Source: Neorhizobium sp. NCHU2750 (GTDB taxonomy: Bacteria; Pseudomonadota; Alphaproteobacteria; Rhizobiales; Rhizobiaceae). Taken from it: a DNA stretch of 64,000 nt. This document shows, piece by piece, positions 25,714 through 34,380 of the stretch (positions within the stretch are counted from its first letter, which is position 1; each line of letters starts with the position of its first letter). The notes under the pieces were generated by a model that did no database searches, had not been told where the DNA came from, and was given only the letters and a program-made list of their open reading frames with translations. The stretch lies in assembly GCF_003597675.1 (NCBI RefSeq), contig NZ_CP030829.1, forward strand, positions 372,001-436,000, given 5' to 3'. The translations under genes and the position numbers were made by a program.

Positions 25714-27075
25714 TTATTCCGCTGCAGCAGCGGGATAGCCGCGGCGGTTGCGCACATCGCCAAATGTCGGCAAAGGCAGGCCCAGATTGTCGCGCAACGT
25801 CGTGCCTTCATATTCGGTGCGGAACAGGCCGCGGGAGCGCAATTCTGGAAGCAGGAACTTCGAAACGTCCTCCATTCCGCCCGGCAGGGTGGCGGGGCAG
25901 ATGTTGAACCCGTCCGCACCGCCCTTGGTCAGCCACGCTTCCAACTCATCGGCAATCGATTCCGGTGTGCCGACGATCGTCCAGCCCGAATTTCCGGCGG
26001 CAACCGCCAGATAGAGGTCGCGGATCGACATGTTCTTTTCCTGTGCCATCTGGAAGAGATTGCCGGCGATCGAGCGCACCTTGGCATTCTTCGGTTCCGG
26101 CACCGGGCCATCGATGTCGTAATCGGTCAGGTCACCGAAGCTGTGGTAGATGATCGACAGGCCGAGAAGCGGGTCGATCAGAGCCTCCATCGCATCCTGC
26201 TTGGCCTTGGCCTTTTCCATCGTTTCATCGACATAGAAGGTCACGCCCGGCATGATCAGCAGCTCATCGGGATTGCGGCCATAGGCAGCGGCGCGGCCCT
26301 TCATATCGGCGTAATAGGCCTGCGCCTTTTCCAGGGAAAAGGCAGAGGCGTAGATGACATCCGCGGCGCGGGCGCCAATGTCGCGGCCAGGCTCGGATGC
26401 ACCGGCCTGAACGATGATCGGCCTGCCCTGCGGCGTACGCGCGGAATTCAGCGGGCCGCGAACCTTGTAGAACTTCCCGACGTGATTGAGCACGTGCAGC
26501 TTGTCCTCGTCGTAGAAGACGCCGCTTTCCTTGTTGCGAATGAAGGCATCCGGCTCCCAGCTGTCCCAAAGACCCGTGACCACGTCGACGAATTCGTCGG
26601 CCATCGCGTAGCGGGTGTCATAGTCGATATGTTCGTCGCGATTGAAATTCCAGGCTTCCTGTTCCGACCAGGAGGTGACGATGTTCCAGCCGGCGCGGCC
26701 GCCACTGATATGGTCGAGAGAAGCGTATTTGCGCGCGATGTGGAATGGCGCGTTATAGCTTGTCGAGGCGGTCGTCACGAGGCCGATATGCGACGTGCAG
26801 GATGCCAGCGCCGAAAGCAGCGTGATCGGCTCGAGTTCGGCATTCTTCATGCTGCGCGCGGCCGATCCCGGCGGCTGGTTCTCATCGCGTACGCCGACGC
26901 TGTCGGCAAAGAAGATCATGTCGATCTTTTCCGCCTCTGCCTTTCGCGCGACATCGAGGAAATGGCTGAATTTGACGGCGCCGTCAGCCGGAACGTCCGG
27001 ATGGCGCCATGCGGCGACGTGATAGCCGAGATAGCGGCACGAAAGGCCCAGTTTCATTTGACGTTTCGTAGTCAT
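25714..27075 (-). CDS. LLM-class FMN-dependent monooxygenase (NtaA/SnaA/DszA family)
   Basis: A 453-residue monooxygenase and the closest in-window relative of the one at 8469. They share MKLGLS(C/L)RYLGYH, AEAEKIDMIFFAD-type segments, TASTSYNAPFHIARKYASLD, NFNRDEHIDYDTRYAMADEF and IIVQAGASEPGRDIGARAAD. It would need FMNH2 from a reductase; none is encoded in its own operon, so it may rely on those at 9926 or 23904. It is the last gene of a minus-strand operon with a DppDF-type ATPase, two permeases and a circularly permuted binding protein. A GGAG lies upstream of ATG 27075. Confidence 0.93.
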   Translation of the reverse strand: MTTKRQMKLGLSCRYLGYHVAAWRHPDVPADGAVKFSHFLDVARKAEAEKIDMIFFADSVGVRDENQPPGSAARSMKNAELEPITLLSALASCTSHIGLVTTASTSYNAPFHIARKYASLDHISGGRAGWNIVTSWSEQEAWNFNRDEHIDYDTRYAMADEFVDVVTGLWDSWEPDAFIRNKESGVFYDEDKLHVLNHVGKFYKVRGPLNSARTPQGRPIIVQAGASEPGRDIGARAADVIYASAFSLEKAQAYYADMKGRAAAYGRNPDELLIMPGVTFYVDETMEKAKAKQDAMEALIDPLLGLSIIYHSFGDLTDYDIDGPVPEPKNAKVRSIAGNLFQMAQEKNMSIRDLYLAVAAGNSGWTIVGTPESIADELEAWLTKGGADGFNICPATLPGGMEDVSKFLLPELRSRGLFRTEYEGTTLRDNLGLPLPTFGDVRNRRGYPAAAAE

Positions 27076-27161
27076 CGATTGTTCTCCAGATATGGTGGGC
27101 AGACTTCCCTAGGTATCGATTGGCGACATACAGAATCCGCGGCTGACCTATGCGGATCCGT

Positions 27162-27184
27162 GGGCTGCCGCATCCAGGCAGCCC
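27162..27184 (-). other. Intercistronic hairpin between binding protein and monooxygenase
   Basis: GGGCTGCC (27162-27169) and GGCAGCCC (27177-27184) form a perfect 8-bp stem with a 7-base loop. It sits in the 174-base gap between the binding-protein stop (27250) and the monooxygenase start (27075), with no T run. It could be an attenuator or protect the upstream mRNA so that binding protein is made in excess. Confidence 0.4.
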
Positions 27185-27249
27185 GTGTCGCAAAACTGGC
27201 GATGGAGGAGCGGACGTCTTCTTGGGACTTTAAGCCGCCCCACGCGTCG

Positions 27250-29004
27250 TCAGGAGTATTTGTACCCAGCCTTCTCCATCAGCGACTTGGCCAGATCGAT
27301 GCTGTATTCGATCGGCTTCAAGTCCTGCTTGTCGTAGTCCGGCGACGTGAATGGCATGGGCACGGTGCCTGGCTGACCGTAACCGGCGATCAGGTTCTTG
27401 ATGATCTGGTCGCGCGGAATGACGTGGTTGAATGCCTGGCGGATATAGGTTGCAGCCTCTGCCGCGCGGGTAGGATCGGCCTTGCCGAGTGGCGTATCGA
27501 CACCTGTCCCGAAAACCGGATGCATGTGATTGATGCAGGTCTGCTGCCACTTGTAGCTGTCGAAAGTGAGGATCTTGCCCCACTCTTCATCAATCGTGCT
27601 CGCCAGCGTGCCGATATCGTACATCGGATCGTGTGCATCGATTTCGCCGGCCTTCAGGGCCGATAGGACCGCATCGGCACCCTCGATGTTGACGACGTAG
27701 AACTCGGTGACGTTGCCGGGCGTCTTTTTCCAGTAATTGGTGTTCTTGGTGAACTTGTAGGCCTTGCGAACCGGATCGAAGCCGGCCGGAATCCAGGGGC
27801 CGGTGCCAACAGCACCCTTGGCGGTATAGGTCTGGCCCGAGGACGTCTTGACCTCGAAGCTGCCGGTCCATGTCGATACCGTGTGCTTGCGGAAATCCTC
27901 GGGCTTGATCGAGGAATAGGCATGCTTCGGCATGATCGAGATGACGGGCAGAACGAAGCCTTCGAAGAGGACGGTGTAGGCCGGCAGCGTAACGCTGATC
28001 TCGTAGGGTGAAACCATCTTGTAGGCGGATTCGGATCCGAACGCACTGGCCAGCGAATTGTGCTGCACCGAGCCATAGGCCGGATCCATGATCGTATCCC
28101 AGGTATAGATGACATCCTCGGCGGTGAACTCCTCACCGCTGTGCCATTTCACACCCTTGCGCAACTTGAGCGTCCAGTTGAGTCCGTCGGGCGATGACGT
28201 GAAGCTTTCGACCAGTGCAGGCTCGGCCTTCTTCTCCTGCCAGTTGTTGTAGGCGAGAAGTGAGTTATAGGCGGGGCCGAAAATGTTGGACTCGTTGTAA
28301 CCGGCGGTAAACATCGGCACCAGCGAGGAAGGCGGCTGCCAAGAGGCGAAGGCGGCGGAGATGGGCTCGCTTCCGGCATTCTTGATCGTCCAGTTTTCAG
28401 GGCGCGGGAAGAAGACCGGATTGTAGGTGGTCTCGTTGAAGCCTTCGAGATCGGGATTGATGGCGATCACATCCTGCGGATAGAAGACGATATTGAGCGG
28501 CTGGACATCGTACCAACGCTTCTGGAAGGCTTTCAGAGCCTCCGACCGGACGGCCGGATCAGGCGAATGGGAATATTTGCTCATCGCCTCTTCGAGAACC
28601 GGATCATCGATCCGGTAGAAATTCTGGCCGAGCGGCGGCATGGCGCGCTTGGCGTAGAGAAGATCCGGCACCGGGACGAGCGTGTTGTAATAGATGCGCT
28701 CTGAATACATGTCATAGCCGCCCTCGGTATAGGTGGCGCCGGTCTTGTTGGCGCGCCGGGCGATAATCTCGGATGGCGGGACATAGCTGGTGACCACCTC
28801 GATCCCCAACTGGGCGATGTTCTTGCCGATCAGATCCGTCCAGATCATGCGGGTCTGCTGGTTGTTGAAGATCGTCAGATAGAACTTGAAGAACGGGGTC
28901 TGGGCTTTCGCGGGTGTCCAGACGACAGTCGGAACGGTCACGGCGGCGGCACCGACGCCGACCGTTCGCATGAACTCTCGGCGGGTGGGGCTGTATTTCG
29001 ACAT
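27250..29004 (-). CDS. Tat-exported ABC substrate-binding protein with circularly permuted domain order
   Basis: A 584-residue family-5 (DppA-type) binding protein. It has a twin-arginine signal (SPTRREFMRTVGVG, cleavage after AKA near 34). The normal order is rearranged. Residues ~40-207 look like the usual C-terminal third: IGKNIAQLGIEVVTSYV, then FYRIDDPVLEEAMSKYSHSP and PLNIVFYPQDVIAINPDLEG. Residues ~211-584 then give the usual N-terminal two thirds: ALVESFTSSPDGLNWTLKLR, KWHSGEEFTAEDVIYTWDTI, VGTGPWIPAGF, YIRQAFNHVIPRDQIIKNLI. The protein ends at SIDLAKSLMEKAGYKYS, which in normal relatives is the middle of the chain. AGAGGGAAACAAG precedes the ATG. It serves the importer at 29119-32790. 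Ligand unknown. Confidence 0.88.
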   Translation of the reverse strand: MSKYSPTRREFMRTVGVGAAAVTVPTVVWTPAKAQTPFFKFYLTIFNNQQTRMIWTDLIGKNIAQLGIEVVTSYVPPSEIIARRANKTGATYTEGGYDMYSERIYYNTLVPVPDLLYAKRAMPPLGQNFYRIDDPVLEEAMSKYSHSPDPAVRSEALKAFQKRWYDVQPLNIVFYPQDVIAINPDLEGFNETTYNPVFFPRPENWTIKNAGSEPISAAFASWQPPSSLVPMFTAGYNESNIFGPAYNSLLAYNNWQEKKAEPALVESFTSSPDGLNWTLKLRKGVKWHSGEEFTAEDVIYTWDTIMDPAYGSVQHNSLASAFGSESAYKMVSPYEISVTLPAYTVLFEGFVLPVISIMPKHAYSSIKPEDFRKHTVSTWTGSFEVKTSSGQTYTAKGAVGTGPWIPAGFDPVRKAYKFTKNTNYWKKTPGNVTEFYVVNIEGADAVLSALKAGEIDAHDPMYDIGTLASTIDEEWGKILTFDSYKWQQTCINHMHPVFGTGVDTPLGKADPTRAAEAATYIRQAFNHVIPRDQIIKNLIAGYGQPGTVPMPFTSPDYDKQDLKPIEYSIDLAKSLMEKAGYKYS

Positions 29005-29118
29005 CTTGTTTCCCTCTTATGGTTCTTGAAATATGCGCATGGGTCATCTGCCCCCGGTTTGCTCCGGTGGTCGTTCTATTGCTCGGCCACAGCCGTAGCT
29101 GCGGTCACAGTATCGGGC

Positions 29119-30069
29119 TCAACCGTCGCGATGGCTCTTTGGATTGGCAGCATCGGAAAGGCCGTCCGCCAACAGATTGAACCCCATCACGGTGATGAAG
29201 GTCATCGCACCCGGAGCCAGTGATGCGACCGGATAGATCTTCAGCGACTGATAATTGAAGTAGAGCATCTGCCCCCAGCTGACGGCATTGGGATCACCGA
29301 AACCGAGGAAGGAGATCATTGCCTCGGCAAGAATGGCGCCGCCAACCTCCAGCGCGATCAGCACGACCACGGATGGGAACGCGTTGGGCAGGATTTCCTG
29401 AATGACGATCTGCCGGCCGGTCAATCCATTGCAGCGCGCGGCCATGATGAATTCCAGATTCTTGATCCGCAGGAATTCGCCGCGCGTCATGCGCGCGACC
29501 GGCGCCCAGGCAAACAGGCCGATCATCAGGATGATCACCAGAAGATTGAAATAGGAAACCCCTTCCAATGCGCTTCCCGTCACCGCCTTCGACAGGACGC
29601 GGACGACCGCTAGAATGATGATGAAGATCGGCATGACGAGAAAGAACTCCGCCACCCGCATCATGACTTCGTCCACCCAGCCACCGCGATAGCCGGCAAT
29701 GCCGCCGAAGAGGATGCCGATTGTGCCGGAGATCAGCGCCGCGCCAAGACCGACGATCAATGCGGTCCGCGAGCCGTAGATGATCTGAGTGAGTACGTCA
29801 TAGCCCATCCGGTCGGTACCGAGCCAATGGGCCGCACTCGGCCCCATATTGGCGCCGACCGTATACATGGCCGACTGGTCCTTTGGCGCATAGGGCGACA
29901 GGAAGGGTCCGAAGACGGCAAGGAGCAGGACGAAAGATACCAGGACGAAGCCGATACGACCGGTCATGCTGTCGCGAAGGCAGCGGCGCAGCAGTCCCAG
30001 TCGTGGCGAAGGACGATTGCCGATGGCGTCTGCGGCGTCGAGGGCGGTGTCGTTATTGCTCAGGGTCAT
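29119..30069 (-). CDS. Peptide-type ABC importer permease (DppC-like)
   Basis: A 316-residue permease with the DppC layout. A cytoplasmic N-terminus precedes TGRIGFVLVSFVLLLAVFGP. The motif HWLGTDRMGYDVLTQIIYGS lies before the transport core, the EAA loop is FIMAARCNGLTGRQIVIQEI, and the last part contains ISFLGFGDPNAVSWGQMLYF. It starts ten bases after the DppB-like stop with a GGAG site. It partners the permease at 30080 and the fused ATPase at 31108. Confidence 0.92.
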   Translation of the reverse strand: MTLSNNDTALDAADAIGNRPSPRLGLLRRCLRDSMTGRIGFVLVSFVLLLAVFGPFLSPYAPKDQSAMYTVGANMGPSAAHWLGTDRMGYDVLTQIIYGSRTALIVGLGAALISGTIGILFGGIAGYRGGWVDEVMMRVAEFFLVMPIFIIILAVVRVLSKAVTGSALEGVSYFNLLVIILMIGLFAWAPVARMTRGEFLRIKNLEFIMAARCNGLTGRQIVIQEILPNAFPSVVVLIALEVGGAILAEAMISFLGFGDPNAVSWGQMLYFNYQSLKIYPVASLAPGAMTFITVMGFNLLADGLSDAANPKSHRDG

Positions 30070-30079
30070 GGCAATCTCC

Positions 30080-31048
30080 TCAACTGAGCCGCACGCGTGG
30101 ATCGACGACGGCGTAGATGATATCCGTCAGCGTCGTCATGCAGATCAGCGCCAGGGCAATGACGATGCTGATGCCCATGATCAGCGGATAGTCGAGCTGC
30201 TGGATCGCGGTGACGTAAAGGGAGCCGAGGCCGGGCCAGGTGAATACGGTTTCGGTCACCGGAGAGGTGCCGAGCATCAGGCCGAGCAACAGACCCACAT
30301 AGGTGATGACCGGCAAAAGGACCATGCGCAGCGCATGCTTGCGGATGATGGCGCCTTCGCTGAGACCCGACGCGCGGGCCGTCTTGATGAAATCCTGGCG
30401 CAGTGTTTCTATCATATTGGTGCGCACGAGAAGCGTCAGTGTGGCAATGTTGAAGAAGGTCAGCATCATCACCGGCATCACCATGTGCCAGAGCCCGTCG
30501 AGAAAGGCGCTTCCCATCAGCATCCGCCGCGTCGAGATCACGCCATAGCTCGGGAACCATCCGAGCAGGAAGGAGAACAGGTAGATGAGGATGACGCCCA
30601 TGAAGAAGGCCGGCATGGACTGGCCGAGCAGCACGACGCTCATGATGGTGAAATCGCGCTTGCTGTGCTGGCGCCGTGCAGCATATGTGCCGGCAAGCAG
30701 GGCCAAAATGACCGAAATGATGATCGCCGGGAGCTGGATCTTTGCCGATTGCAGGCCCCAGGAGCCGATCATCTGTCCGACCGGCAGGTTGTAGACGATG
30801 CTGGTGCCGAAATCGAGGTGCAGGATGCTGCCGATCCAGATGAAGTAGCGTTGCAGCAGAGGCTTATCGAGGCCGTATTGAGCGGAGATCATGTCGATCG
30901 TGCTCTGGGATATTCCAGGCGTTTCCGCCAACATCAGTTGAACCGGATTGCCGAGCATATTGATCAGGAAGAAGATCATGGCCGATGTGCACAGCATCAT
31001 GATGGCCGCGTAGATGAGGCGTCGGATTATGTAGCGGGCGGTATCCAT
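30080..31048 (-). CDS. Peptide-type ABC importer permease (DppB-like)
   Basis: A 322-residue permease beginning with the DppB-type YIIRRLIYAAIMMLCTSAMI. The ISAQYGLDKPLLQRYFIWIG region follows and the EAA loop is DFIKTARASGLSEGAIIRKH. TVFTWPGLGSLYVTAIQQLD is conserved near the C-terminus. AGGAA lies upstream of ATG 31048. It is second in the operon after the fused ATPase, 59 bases downstream of that gene. Confidence 0.92.
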   Translation of the reverse strand: MDTARYIIRRLIYAAIMMLCTSAMIFFLINMLGNPVQLMLAETPGISQSTIDMISAQYGLDKPLLQRYFIWIGSILHLDFGTSIVYNLPVGQMIGSWGLQSAKIQLPAIIISVILALLAGTYAARRQHSKRDFTIMSVVLLGQSMPAFFMGVILIYLFSFLLGWFPSYGVISTRRMLMGSAFLDGLWHMVMPVMMLTFFNIATLTLLVRTNMIETLRQDFIKTARASGLSEGAIIRKHALRMVLLPVITYVGLLLGLMLGTSPVTETVFTWPGLGSLYVTAIQQLDYPLIMGISIVIALALICMTTLTDIIYAVVDPRVRLS

Positions 31049-31107
31049 CGATATGCGTTCCTGTTAGCGGTAGGGGTGGTCGCTGAACGTGGTGGCGCTT
31101 GCCGGTG

Positions 31108-32790
31108 CTAGCTTTCGGTGAGAGTGAGCCTTTCCTCGTTTTTCCGCCCTGGTATGGCGGCGACGAGATTGCGGGTGTAGTCGTTCTTCGGAGAGCGGAA
31201 GATCTGCGCCGGCAGGCCGTATTCGACGATCTGGCCCTTATGCATGACGGCGATCTCGTCGCAGATCTGGCTTGCCACCCGAAGATCGTGGGTGATGAAG
31301 ATAATGGCGACCTTGGTCGCCTGCTGGACATCGGAAAACAGTTTCAGGATCTGCGCCTGTATGGACACGTCCAGGGCCGAAATCGCCTCGTCCGCAACGA
31401 TCACTTCCGGATTGAACATCAGCGCCCGCGCAATGCCGATCCGCTGGCGCTGGCCACCCGAAAACTCGTGCGGGAAACGGTTCATGGCCGAGGCGGGCAG
31501 GCCGACGATATCGAGATAGCGCAGAGCCGCCGCGCGGGCGACACCGGCTGTTTCGCCATGGGTAATTGGACCGACGGTCAGAATATGATCGATGCGGTGA
31601 CGTGGATTCAGCGATCCGAAAGGGTCCTGAAAGACCATCTGGATATTGCTGCGCTGTTTGCGAAAGACCTCTTCCGGCAGCGGGGCAATATTGCTCCCAT
31701 TCAGAACGATCTCGCCGGCATCGCTGTCGATCAGTTTCAGGAGCAGTTTTCCGAGCGATGATTTTCCCGAGCCGCTTTCCCCGACGATACCGAGCGTGCG
31801 CCCCTTGCGGATCTCGAAGCTGACGCCATCGACCGCGGTCACGTGCCGCTTCCTCGACAGGAAGCTCCCACCCGTCTGATAGGTTTTTCGAAGATCGCGA
31901 ACGGAGAGTACGACCGGCGCTTCGGGCTGAATGGCCCGCACCTCGTCGGACAGATGCGGCACTGCTGCGACCAGCTGGCGGGAATAGGGATGTTGCGGCG
32001 TTTCAAGCACCTGCCGTGCCGTACCTATTTCGACGCACCGCCCCTTCTGCATCACCATCACACGGTCGGCGATTTCACCGACGACCCCAAAATCGTGGGT
32101 GATGAAGATCACGCTCATCTTCTTGCGGCGCTGGATATCCTTGATCAGCCGCAGGATCTGCGCCTGGGTCGTGACGTCGAGCGCAGTGGTCGGCTCGTCG
32201 GCGATCAGGATTTCCGGCTCCAGCGCCAGCGCCATGGCGATCATCACGCGCTGCCGCTGGCCACCGGAAAGCCGGAACGGGTATTGATCCAACATCATCT
32301 CCGGATCGGGAAGACCGACTTCCCGCATCAGCGCAAGAGCGGACTGCCGGCGAGTGGCCGGGGTCCCGACATTATGGGCCGCCATGACGCCGGCAATCTG
32401 ATTGCCGACGGTCATCAGCGGATTGAGGGCAGACAGCGGATCCTGGAAGATCATCGAAATCGATCGACCACGCAGCGTGCGAAGTTCGTCTTCGCCAAGC
32501 GTCAGGATGTTCTTGCCATGAAACAGGATCTGTCCCTGTTCCGTCTTCAGGTTTGGCGGCAGAAGACCGAGGATCGTATTGGCCAAGGCCGACTTGCCGG
32601 AACCGGATTCTCCGATGATGCAGAGGATTTCGCCTTGTTGCAGATCGAAACTGACGTCCTCGACGGCATAGTGGCGGTCCATGCCGGCGGGGAGCGCGAC
32701 CGACAGGTTGTCTATCCTGAAAGAGCCGAGTGCAGCAGAGGCCGCGTCGGCAATCTCCGTCCTGTCCGATATTGCGGTCGATAGAAGCAA
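31108..32790 (-). CDS. Fused double ABC ATPase (DppD-DppF-like)
   Basis: A 560-residue protein with two complete nucleotide-binding domains. Domain 1 (about 25-270): Walker [21 protein letters not shown], signature [20 protein letters not shown], Walker [21 protein letters not shown]. Domain 2 (about 295-550): Walker [21 protein letters not shown], signature [20 protein letters not shown], Walker [21 protein letters not shown], where Asp-Glu is followed by Ala instead of the usual Pro. The start is a TTG with AAAGGTGA five bases upstream; no in-frame ATG precedes the first conserved strand. It is the first gene of the 32790-to-25714 operon. Confidence 0.92.
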   Translation of the reverse strand: MLLSTAISDRTEIADAASAALGSFRIDNLSVALPAGMDRHYAVEDVSFDLQQGEILCIIGESGSGKSALANTILGLLPPNLKTEQGQILFHGKNILTLGEDELRTLRGRSISMIFQDPLSALNPLMTVGNQIAGVMAAHNVGTPATRRQSALALMREVGLPDPEMMLDQYPFRLSGGQRQRVMIAMALALEPEILIADEPTTALDVTTQAQILRLIKDIQRRKKMSVIFITHDFGVVGEIADRVMVMQKGRCVEIGTARQVLETPQHPYSRQLVAAVPHLSDEVRAIQPEAPVVLSVRDLRKTYQTGGSFLSRKRHVTAVDGVSFEIRKGRTLGIVGESGSGKSSLGKLLLKLIDSDAGEIVLNGSNIAPLPEEVFRKQRSNIQMVFQDPFGSLNPRHRIDHILTVGPITHGETAGVARAAALRYLDIVGLPASAMNRFPHEFSGGQRQRIGIARALMFNPEVIVADEAISALDVSIQAQILKLFSDVQQATKVAIIFITHDLRVASQICDEIAVMHKGQIVEYGLPAQIFRSPKNDYTRNLVAAIPGRKNEERLTLTES

Positions 32791-33337
32791 AGCGTCACCT
32801 TTTCAGGGACCGGCACGCAACAAGTGGCTGTCAAAGCCGCTTACGGCCGGTCGTTGTGGAAAACGGGGGCGTCGGTTGTTCTGTGAACTCGATGTCTGAC
32901 CGGAGGCCGGAAATTGCCCACGACAGTCCATGCAATGCAATGCTACGCAAATGCCGAAGCTGCGCTCCGGCTCAGTACTCGGATTGAAAATGTGTCTGCA
33001 GCGACAATGGCTTGTTGCGCTGCGAAAAAATGTATAGGCGGTCCCGCATAAAGGGAAATTTGATATACCGTTGAGCCTATAAATTTTTCAAATGCCGGCT
33101 ATCCTTCCGTGAAGGTAAAACCGGAACGCCGCTGGTGTCGATATGTCGGAGATGATATGCGGGATGGCGACCGCGGTCCGTCCGACCCCGCCCGAAAAGG
33201 GCGTGCGAGGTGCGGACTGAGAGAAATCCTACAGGATTCCGTTGCCGCCCCCTTGATCAAGATCAACGGGATTGCTCTCTCCGGTGGCTCGCGGGCCAAG
33301 AGCAGATCAATTGCCTATTCGGGGCACCCGGCGGTCC
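32791..33337. other. 547-base intergenic region with promoter of the third importer operon
   Basis: No convincing gene is seen. A plus-strand frame at 33109-33444 runs into the regulator gene antisense and has no domain. The stretch 33000-33110 is clearly AT-richer than its surroundings and carries an inverted pair TATAGGC (33033-33039) and GCCTATA (33075-33081). I infer that the minus-strand promoter of the operon starting at 32790 lies here, and that the 3' end of the GlxA-type gene terminates within it. Confidence 0.45.
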
Positions 33338-34294
33338 TCAACCTGAGAACCGCTCCCGCCATTCCTTCGGTCCGACGCCGAGCCTGCGCAGGAATACGCG
33401 CCGCATGGTCTCGGCGGAACCGAACCCGCATTTGCGCGCAGTAGCAGAAACCGATGCGCCGGCTTCGAGCAATCCCTGAGCCCTTTCCAGCCGGATCGTC
33501 TCGACCACCTCAACCGGCGTGCAGCCTGTCCGCTTCCGATAATGGCGGGCAAAGGAGCGCCGGCTCATGCCCGCCTTGTCTGCAAGCGTGTCGAGCGTCA
33601 GCGGACGTGCCAGATTTGCCGACATCCAGGCGTGAAGATCCGAAAACCTCTCATCACTTGCTTGAAGCTTCAGCGGCGCGCTGAACTGCGACTGACCGCC
33701 CGGTCGCTTGAGAAACACCACCAGTTCACGCGCGACGGCAAGGGCGAGTGGTCGTCCGTGATCTTCCTCCACCATCGCCAGGGCGAGATCGATCCCTGCC
33801 GTGACACCGGCTGACGTCCAGATCGATCCGTCACGCAGGAAGATCGGGTCGCGCTCAAGGCTTACCTGCGGAAATCGCGAGGCGAATTCGTCGCAGCGGT
33901 GCCAGTGCGTGACGGCACGGCGGCCATCCAGCAATCCGGCTTCAGCCAGCAAGAATGCCCCGCTGCAAACCGCAGCCATCCTTCGGACACGGCTCGCCCG
34001 GCTACGAACCCATTCGATCAGCTCCGGACGCCGGCAAGCAGCATTCACGCCACTGCCGCCGACCACGATGGCGGTATCTAGCGTCGGCATGCTCCCTGCG
34101 AAAGGCTGGCACTTCAGCGTGATGCCCGAATTGCAGGTGACCTCGGCCTCGTCCGCGACAAGGGCGATCTCGTAGAGCGGCACCTTGGCAATTGCGTGCG
34201 ACAGTTCATTGGCGGACGCAAAAACCTGCGCAGGGCCGGTTACGTCGAGGAGTTGGGCGTTGGGGAAAACCAGAATTTCAATCCGGCGTGTCAT
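33338..34294 (-). CDS. GlxA-type AraC-family regulator with DJ-1/PfpI-like domain
   Basis: A 318-residue regulator. Residues ~3-170 form a DJ-1/PfpI-like domain (RRIEILVFPNAQLLDVTGPA; the nucleophile-elbow segment is MAAVCSGAFLLAEAGLLDGR, with Cys retained). The C-terminal ~100 residues form the AraC double helix-turn-helix (LDTLADKAGMSRRSFARHYR and ATARKCGFGSAETMRRVFLR). The start at 34294 (MTRRIEILVF) fits the domain; an ORF start at 34351 would reach across the shared palindrome. It is divergent from a stand-alone DJ-1/PfpI gene whose protein resembles its own N-terminal half. Confidence in family is high; the ligand is unknown. Confidence 0.9.
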   Translation of the reverse strand: MTRRIEILVFPNAQLLDVTGPAQVFASANELSHAIAKVPLYEIALVADEAEVTCNSGITLKCQPFAGSMPTLDTAIVVGGSGVNAACRRPELIEWVRSRASRVRRMAAVCSGAFLLAEAGLLDGRRAVTHWHRCDEFASRFPQVSLERDPIFLRDGSIWTSAGVTAGIDLALAMVEEDHGRPLALAVARELVVFLKRPGGQSQFSAPLKLQASDERFSDLHAWMSANLARPLTLDTLADKAGMSRRSFARHYRKRTGCTPVEVVETIRLERAQGLLEAGASVSATARKCGFGSAETMRRVFLRRLGVGPKEWRERFSG

Positions 34295-34299
34295 GGCGA

Positions 34300-34345
34300 T
34301 TGGCACAAAACGAGGGAATATTGGCATTCGTGCCAAACTATTCCC
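34300..34345. promoter_or_regulatory. Large composite palindrome between divergent regulator and DJ-1 gene
   Basis: TTGGCA-TTCG-TGCCAA (34321-34336) is a perfect inverted repeat, framed by GGGAATA (34314-34320) and TATTCCC (34339-34345), giving 13-bp arms with a two-base offset. A further TTGGCAC lies at 34300-34306. The whole 84-base divergent gap is built round these elements, making it the likely autoregulatory operator of the GlxA-type protein. Confidence 0.55.
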
Positions 34346-34380
34346 TGTCATGGTCGTGTGGTCAAGACAGGAGAAAGATG

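Noticed and set aside
25663..27666. 667-residue plus-strand frame
   Set aside because: It runs antisense through the monooxygenase and the 3' end of the permuted binding-protein gene, and its translation has the composition of a mirrored GC-rich gene with no domain.
27250..29004. Permuted binding protein as an assembly error or frameshift
   Set aside because: A single uninterrupted 584-codon frame has a Tat signal, ribosome binding site and normal operon spacing on both sides; a mis-join would be unlikely to keep all of these.
33109..33444. Plus-strand 111-residue frame
   Set aside because: The second half lies antisense within the GlxA-type gene, and the first half has no recognisable feature.
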